Origin: Lachnospiraceae bacterium UBA6987
GTDB lineage: Bacteria > Bacillota > Clostridia > Lachnospirales > Lachnospiraceae
NCBI GenBank assembly: GCA_002449955.1
Contig: DJYD01000020.1
Location: 1 to 64,000, forward strand
DNA: 64,000 nucleotides
Direction of reading: 5' to 3'
Shown: positions 60,401-64,000 of the stretch, piece by piece
Numbering within the stretch: the first letter of the stretch is position 1
Layout of the letters: every line of letters begins with the position of its first letter
Notes under the pieces: model-generated
What the model was told of the DNA's origin: nothing
The model's database searches: none
What the model saw: the letters and a program-made list of their open reading frames with translations, nothing else
Position numbers and translations under genes: made by a program

Positions 60401-61119
60401 CATTCATTCTTCACCCAAACTGCATTGAAGTATTCCGGTTTTGTGCCGAGCACCACCATAACCTTCGCGGAATTCAGAGCGGCAAAAATATAAGGCTCGT
60501 AAGCACTGCCGAGCTTGTCTTCCAGGGTGATTCGGGAGAAAAAAACCTTGTAGCCTTCCTGCTTTAACTGGTAGTAGAGCTCGTTTGCCAGCACGCTGTC
60601 ACGTGTCCTGCGGCCACGGTCATCCGTTTCCTTGTAGCAGATGAAAATGTCAAACGGTTCTTCCTGTGACGATATCTTCAGGATCCCTTTTTGGATCTCG
60701 TCTATGGTTCTCGCTTCTTCCTCGTAGACCGGACGCTGCATCGGGTCGGCATAGCGAATAGCTGACTTGTAATTCTCATCAGCGTAAACGGAGGTCATCT
60801 GCGTACGGTTAACCGTGGGGATCCGCTTCCGGGTCTCTGGATCTTCAACATACTCAATGCCGTAGCGGCACAGCACAAGAGACCAGTAGGCTTCCGCGTC
60901 GGTACTGTCTTCGGCAAGGATCTGCTCATAGATCCCGGCAGCCTTGTCGAATTCATTATTCCGGCGGAAGTGACTGGCCCTGTCGTAAAGGTTTGCCCGG
61001 CGGTCGTCATCTAGCTTCGGGATAGTCTGCTTAGTCCCGCAGTACTCGCAGATGGCGACTGTGGCATTTCCTTCGATATTCAGCGGCGCACCGCACATTT
61101 TGCATTTCAATACGGACAT
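57496..61119 (-). CDS. TIR-domain transmembrane protein B with two DUF6273-like domains and a C-terminal extension
   Basis: A 1207-residue paralogue of protein A. It has the same zinc ribbon, TPR, TIR (Glu239 in the same position), coiled coil, membrane helix (about 563-580) and two DUF6273-like domains (about 640-835 and 875-1065). The second domain is the most diverged: WETCSLRTWLNGTFLKTAF, then INEVNKYFGSNDGRKCQGTRYCYAQG. It alone carries about 125 extra residues at the end (SITLILLEQGDDNSWHTMN to YTLMGVVKLRIER), which look like a small beta domain. Its middle DNA is almost identical to that of gene A, while the TIR part differs by many silent changes. It lies 20 bp after gene C. Confidence 0.85.
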   Translation of the reverse strand: MSVLKCKMCGAPLNIEGNATVAICEYCGTKQTIPKLDDDRRANLYDRASHFRRNNEFDKAAGIYEQILAEDSTDAEAYWSLVLCRYGIEYVEDPETRKRIPTVNRTQMTSVYADENYKSAIRYADPMQRPVYEEEARTIDEIQKGILKISSQEEPFDIFICYKETDDRGRRTRDSVLANELYYQLKQEGYKVFFSRITLEDKLGSAYEPYIFAALNSAKVMVVLGTKPEYFNAVWVKNEWSRYLALIKAGKKKTLIPAYRDMDPYDLPEEFAYLQALDMSKLGFMQDLIRGIRKIIGADYIGNQNLQTNAMEAPTAFLQIAPLVERMFLFLEDADWEKAEEYTERILDQDPKNAMAYVGKLMAELHVPKKEQLAELKYSFASNKNYQRAVRFADKELKAELQGDLQAISERRTNEQQLAAYKIAIDKRNAARTEQDYLEAAGSFDRLGEYGNAREQAAWCRSQARINRAALEKKVAQEELRRAAALQAQAEENKRLYEKKIEEKEAETELDYEKAKKLAASNVIQDLADAAEIFRRLGSYKDSEELLAACEEGIRARKKKRKRKRVFWGLVLLIAGIIAGLQFGQLVITRISAYKSAVNLKSEGKIREAIEAFSSVRGYKDSESQIYLMEAELLKQAKIGDTVLFGSYEQDNKDKNGQEAIEWQVLDKDGTKLLLVSKYALDNKYYNAGSSVTWETCSLRTWLNGTFLNNAFCTEEQQYILTSTVAADKNPNYGVDPGNDTRDKVFLLSITEAEQYFKSDSQRVCSPTAYALSQGVYQNSNGACWWCLRSPGHYGDYAACVNTVGSVYYPGYSASYVKRAVRPALWVDPIGNQESSNLPSGDPKSSVTTEETDSKQSEATGGDSLELPDVDAVSVGDIISFGHYEQDNNTNNGTEQIEWQVLDKDGTKLLLVSKYALDCQQYHSSYNSVTWETCSLRTWLNGTFLKTAFIKEEQKYILRTSVTADRNPSHGSYPGNDTKDKVFLLSINEVNKYFGSNDGRKCQGTRYCYAQGASKADKGNCCWWLRSPGYGSGSAAIVNDVGSVSENGYFVSHALSAVRPALWIDLARDQEPTDSSETESLATEKVIDETRRTASSVEKSMESITLILLEQGDDNSWHTMNRANGTVSISIPQNGTPIALVDILENLCGDEEIIFIEAECEDRYTEVYKNSDFSRVNLFVQDGIIHASSIEYPSYTLMGVVKLRIER
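57952..58032 (-). other. Hypervariable 27-codon segment B2
   Basis: In the second DUF6273 domain of protein B, between SPG and AVRPALW. Gap-free alignment with A2, B1 and C. Confidence 0.7.
58663..58743 (-). other. Hypervariable 27-codon segment B1
   Basis: In the first DUF6273 domain of protein B, with the same borders and length. Confidence 0.7.
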
Positions 61120-61139
61120 GTCTCTTCATCTCTTAATCG

Positions 61140-63671
61140 TTAGTTTGAATTATTACTATTAGCAACGAGATCGATCCACAAAGCGGGGCGAACAGCGCTC
61201 CTACCGAAGCTCACGCTGCCGCCATTGCCGCTGACGGAGCCGCCGTAAAGGACGTAAGCCGCGTTATTACTATTGATGCCGGGCGACCGCAGCCACCACC
61301 AGCACGCGCCATCTGAATTCTTATTTACCCCTTGTGAAGCCGCATACCATGTCGGCTTACAGACTCTCTGAGAATTCAATAAGTACTGTTTCGCTTCCGT
61401 GATGCTCAGAAGGAAAACCTTGTCCTTCGTGTCTTTTCCCGGATCAGTATTATAGTTCGGATTCCTGTCTGCCGTGACAGTTGTTGTCAGAACATACTTC
61501 TGCTCTTCTGTGTTGAAAGCATTGTTCAGGAATGATCCGTTCAGCCACGTCCTCAACGAGCAAGTCTCCCAGGTCACAGAATCGTATGAACTGTTATACT
61601 GCTTGCAATCTAGTGCGTATTTACTGATTAGTAGCAGCTTTGTTCCGTCTTTGTTCAACACCTGCCACTCGATCTCTTCTGTTCCGTTATTCGTATTATT
61701 GTCCTGCTCGTAGCGTCCGAAAGTAATAATATCGCCCACGGAAACAGCATCGACATCCGGGAGTTCGAGGGAAGCACTGTCAGTTGCTTTGCCCCCTTTG
61801 CCTTCAATTTCTTCCGTTGTCACGGTAGAAGTTGCATCCTCGGATGGCAGATTGATGACCGGGAGCCCAAATTTAAGTCCGGCAATAATTCCCGCGATAA
61901 GCAGGACAAGCCCCCAAAAGACTCTTTTTCTTTTCTTTTTCCGCGCACGGATGCCCTCTTCACATGCTGCAAGAAGCTCTTCTGAATCCTTATAACTGCC
62001 AAGTCTTCTGAAAATCTCTGCCGCGTCTGCCAAGTCCGGAATGGCATTTGACGTCGCGATCTTCTTTGCACGCTCATAATCCTTCTCTGTTTCGGCTTCT
62101 TGCCCTTCTATCTTGTTTTCATTTAAACGCCGGTTCTCTTCCATCTGCACCTGAAATGCCGCCTTCGCCTCTTCGACGATTCCGAGGAGGCTTCCATTGT
62201 TTTCTTCTGCCTGCACCTGAAGTGCTTTTACCCGCCGTTGCGCTTCCTGTTGTTGCCTGCTTTGCTGTGCTGTCCGGCAGATCTTTGCCTGCTCTCTGCA
62301 CCAGATAGCCTGCTCATTAGAATTGCTATAGTCTCCTAACTTGTCAAAGCTGGCAGCCGCATAGAGATATTCCTGTTCTGTCCGGGCTCTGTCTCTCTTA
62401 CCGATCGCTATATCATAGGAAGCTAATAACTGCTGCTTTCGTTCTCGTTCATTGATCGCATTCAAATATCCCTGCAGTTCCGCACGAAGGTTTGCATCCG
62501 CAAAGCGCATAGCAAAGCCGTAGTTTCTGTTGTCTGAGAAAGGGACTTTAAGGTCCGCCAGTTTTTCTTTTTGGGGTACATGAAATTCCGCCATGAGTTT
62601 ACCCACATATGCCATGGCGTTCCTGGGATCCTGATCGAGAATGCGTTCCGTATATTCTTCCGCCCTGCTCCAGTCCTCCACTTCAAGGAAAAGGAACATG
62701 CGGTCCACTAATGGTTCGATTGGCTGTCTGGTTTCGGGTACGGTTGCTGAAGCGGCTTTCATGCCTGCAGCTTTGTCTGCACTGATAATCTTCCTGATGC
62801 CCCGGATCAGATCCTGCATGAAGCCGAGCTTGCTCATGTCAAGCGCCTGCAGGTAGGCAAACTCCTCAGGGAGGTCGTAAGGGTCCATGTCCCTGTATGC
62901 AGGGATGAGCGTTTTCTTCTTTCCCGCCTTGATCAGCGCCAGATAACGGCTCCACTCGTTCTTCACCCAGACAGCATTGAAGTATTCGGGTTTCGTGCCA
63001 AGAACGACCATGACCTTGGCAGAGTTTAATGCAGCGAAAATGTAAGGCTCGTACGCGCTGCCGAGCTTGTCTTCCAGGGTGATTCGGGAAAAGAAGACCT
63101 TGTAGCCTTCCTGCTTTAACTGATAGTACAGTTCGTTAGCAAGAACGCTGTCGCGCGTTCTGCGGCCGCGGTCGTCAGTTTCCTTATAGCAGATGAAAAT
63201 GTCGAACGGTTCTTCCTGAGATGATATCTTCAGGATCCCTTTCTGGATCTCGTCGATCGTCTTTGCTTCCGCTTCGTAGACCGGACGCTGCATCGGGTCA
63301 GCGTAAAGGATGGCCGACTTATAGTTCTCATCGGCGTAAACGGAGGTCATCTGCGTGCGGTTGACCGTGGGGATCCGCTTGCGGGTCTCCGGGTCTTCAA
63401 CATACTCTATCCCATATCGGCACAGCACAAGGGACCAGTAGGCTTCCGCGTCGGTACTGTCTTCGGCAAGGATCTGCTCATAGATCCCGGCAGCCTTGTC
63501 GAATTCATTGTTTCTGCGGAAGTGACTAGCCCTGTCGTAAAGGTTTGCCCGGCGGTCGTCATCCAGCTTCGGGATAGTCTGCTTAGTCCCGCAGTACTCG
63601 CAGATAGCGACAGTGGCGTTCCCTTCAATATTCAGCGGTGCCCCGCACATTTTGCATTTAAGGATGGACAT
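61140..63671 (-). CDS. TIR-domain transmembrane protein C with one DUF6273-like domain
   Basis: An 843-residue paralogue. Zinc ribbon, TPR and TIR (Glu239) are nearly identical in protein sequence to A and B. The helical middle (about 330-560) is clearly different, with QQSRQQQEAQRRVKALQVQAEENN. The membrane helix is about 579-597. The short TPR-like segment and the first DUF6273 domain are missing, and a Ser/Thr-rich linker leads to a single DUF6273-like domain (about 645-840). AAGGA lies seven bases before the ATG. It is the first of the three paralogues and starts 36 bp after the gene at the right edge, so all four are probably one operon. Confidence 0.85.
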   Translation of the reverse strand: MSILKCKMCGAPLNIEGNATVAICEYCGTKQTIPKLDDDRRANLYDRASHFRRNNEFDKAAGIYEQILAEDSTDAEAYWSLVLCRYGIEYVEDPETRKRIPTVNRTQMTSVYADENYKSAILYADPMQRPVYEAEAKTIDEIQKGILKISSQEEPFDIFICYKETDDRGRRTRDSVLANELYYQLKQEGYKVFFSRITLEDKLGSAYEPYIFAALNSAKVMVVLGTKPEYFNAVWVKNEWSRYLALIKAGKKKTLIPAYRDMDPYDLPEEFAYLQALDMSKLGFMQDLIRGIRKIISADKAAGMKAASATVPETRQPIEPLVDRMFLFLEVEDWSRAEEYTERILDQDPRNAMAYVGKLMAEFHVPQKEKLADLKVPFSDNRNYGFAMRFADANLRAELQGYLNAINERERKQQLLASYDIAIGKRDRARTEQEYLYAAASFDKLGDYSNSNEQAIWCREQAKICRTAQQSRQQQEAQRRVKALQVQAEENNGSLLGIVEEAKAAFQVQMEENRRLNENKIEGQEAETEKDYERAKKIATSNAIPDLADAAEIFRRLGSYKDSEELLAACEEGIRARKKKRKRVFWGLVLLIAGIIAGLKFGLPVINLPSEDATSTVTTEEIEGKGGKATDSASLELPDVDAVSVGDIITFGRYEQDNNTNNGTEEIEWQVLNKDGTKLLLISKYALDCKQYNSSYDSVTWETCSLRTWLNGSFLNNAFNTEEQKYVLTTTVTADRNPNYNTDPGKDTKDKVFLLSITEAKQYLLNSQRVCKPTWYAASQGVNKNSDGACWWWLRSPGINSNNAAYVLYGGSVSGNGGSVSFGRSAVRPALWIDLVANSNNSN
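61197..61277 (-). other. Hypervariable 27-codon segment C
   Basis: In the only DUF6273 domain of protein C, with the same borders. It shares the opening ATC, AAT, AGT codons with A2 but differs downstream. Confidence 0.7.
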
Positions 63672-63707
63672 GGATATTCCTTCCCCTTGATTTCAGAACT
63701 GTTTTAA

Positions 63708-64000
63708 TCACTTGGTTTCTTTTGCTATTTGGTTTCTCTCCCGGATCAGGCCTTCCAGTTTGGTACACAGATCTTGTATAGCTGTGCTCTCTGCCTTCTT
63801 CTGCAGAAGATCCTTCAAATCCGCAATTCTGACTGCTATTTGGGCTTCAAGCCCTGCCGTTTCAGAAGAACTGACCGGATCAGAATAGCGGAGCAACTCT
63901 TCGATTTTTTTTACTGCATTTTTTGCTTCCGGATCGGTTATCATCGTGCTCAGCGACACTGCTTCCGCGCGCAGTTTTTTCATGCTCTCCGTTGATGCGG
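63708..64000 (-). CDS. Coiled-coil protein, cut by the right window edge
   Basis: At least 91 residues from an ATG at 63981-63983, but the frame stays open to base 64000, so the true start may be outside. The visible part is helical and charged: KKLRAEAVSLSTMITDPEAKNAVKKIEELLRYSD, then AGLEAQIAVRIADLKDLLQKKAE. The first stretch slightly resembles the end of XpaC-like (5-bromo-4-chloroindolyl phosphate hydrolysis) proteins that often accompany zinc-ribbon membrane proteins in Firmicutes; this is weak. It ends 36 bp before the TIR gene C and should be in its operon. Confidence 0.55.
   Translation of the reverse strand, partial: ASTESMKKLRAEAVSLSTMITDPEAKNAVKKIEELLRYSDPVSSSETAGLEAQIAVRIADLKDLLQKKAESTAIQDLCTKLEGLIRERNQIAKETK

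Noticed and set aside
54211..64000. A reverse transcriptase or template repeat that would prove a DGR
   Set aside because: I read all long frames in the window and saw no YxDD-type polymerase motif. I also saw no extra copy of the 81-bp segment outside the five coding ones. If present, it lies outside the window.
1..64000. CRISPR array, tRNA, rRNA, prophage or transposase genes
   Set aside because: No regularly spaced short repeats, cloverleaf-like sequences or recombinase/transposase motifs were noticed on either strand. Repeats found are the tandem TIR genes and short hairpins.

Overview
The window looks like a chromosomal piece of an anaerobic Clostridia-type Firmicute, probably a gut or rumen species close to Lachnospiraceae. 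The reasons are strong AGGAGG-type ribosome binding sites, frequent ATGA and TGATG overlaps, a DtxR-type regulator beside feoA-feoA-feoB, DegV, LCP, LicD and CDP-glycerol transferase genes, HypA/HypB, and a small ferredoxin. Base composition is moderate, with one clearly AT-rich island near 53.3-54.2 kb. No rRNA, tRNA, CRISPR array, insertion sequence or phage gene was recognised. No gene-free stretch exceeds about 300 bases. The assignment to a family is inference.

Layout. 1-2.3 kb: ferrous iron uptake (feoB, cut by the left edge, plus two feoA) under a promoter carrying two palindromes, divergent from a DtxR/MntR-like regulator. 2.3-31.1 kb: cell-envelope genes. An operon read leftward from 9.7 kb holds two glycosyltransferases, an O-antigen-ligase-like protein, glmS, galE and an AI-2E-type exporter. 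A second leftward block at 11.9-22.9 kb holds LicD, a LicC-like nucleotidyltransferase with a DNA-binding N-terminus, an aminotransferase, MscL, a DegT aminotransferase, a glycosyltransferase, a flippase, an unusual YidC-sulfatase fusion and a CDP-glycerol transferase. Then come PAP2 phosphatases, PrmA, ferredoxin, HtrA, LCP, DegV and a phosphopantetheinyl transferase. 31.2-40.3 kb: an ECF sigma factor with its probable anti-sigma, a three-gene flavoenzyme operon that resembles polyunsaturated fatty acid isomerisation or reduction, a cation/proton antiporter, a GlsB-type protein and a glutamate-cyclase-like protein.

40.4-49.8 kb is a probable six-gene operon, with its own promoter and terminator. 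It starts with a membrane-anchored TIR/beta-propeller protein, followed by two membrane proteins with Rossmann and RyR domains, one of them with a K+ channel filter. A three-gene acyl-activation module (AMP ligase, acyl carrier protein, thioesterase) ends it. 49.8-53.3 kb: azlCD, hypA with two hypB, and a PIN/Phd toxin-antitoxin pair.

54.2-64 kb is the most striking part: three tandem paralogues, each with a zinc ribbon, a TIR domain, TPR/coiled-coil, one membrane segment, then one or two DUF6273-like domains. Each of the five DUF6273-like domains has one 27-codon hypervariable segment framed by conserved sequence. In many variable columns the third codon base is fixed and only bases one and two change, in a way that an AAC, AAT or GAC template would allow. 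That is the pattern left by diversity-generating retroelements (DGRs). The TIR part of the same genes shows the opposite pattern: silent differences with constant protein. My leading hypothesis is a family of transmembrane TIR receptors with diversified outer domains. No reverse transcriptase or template repeat is visible in the window, so this remains to be tested.
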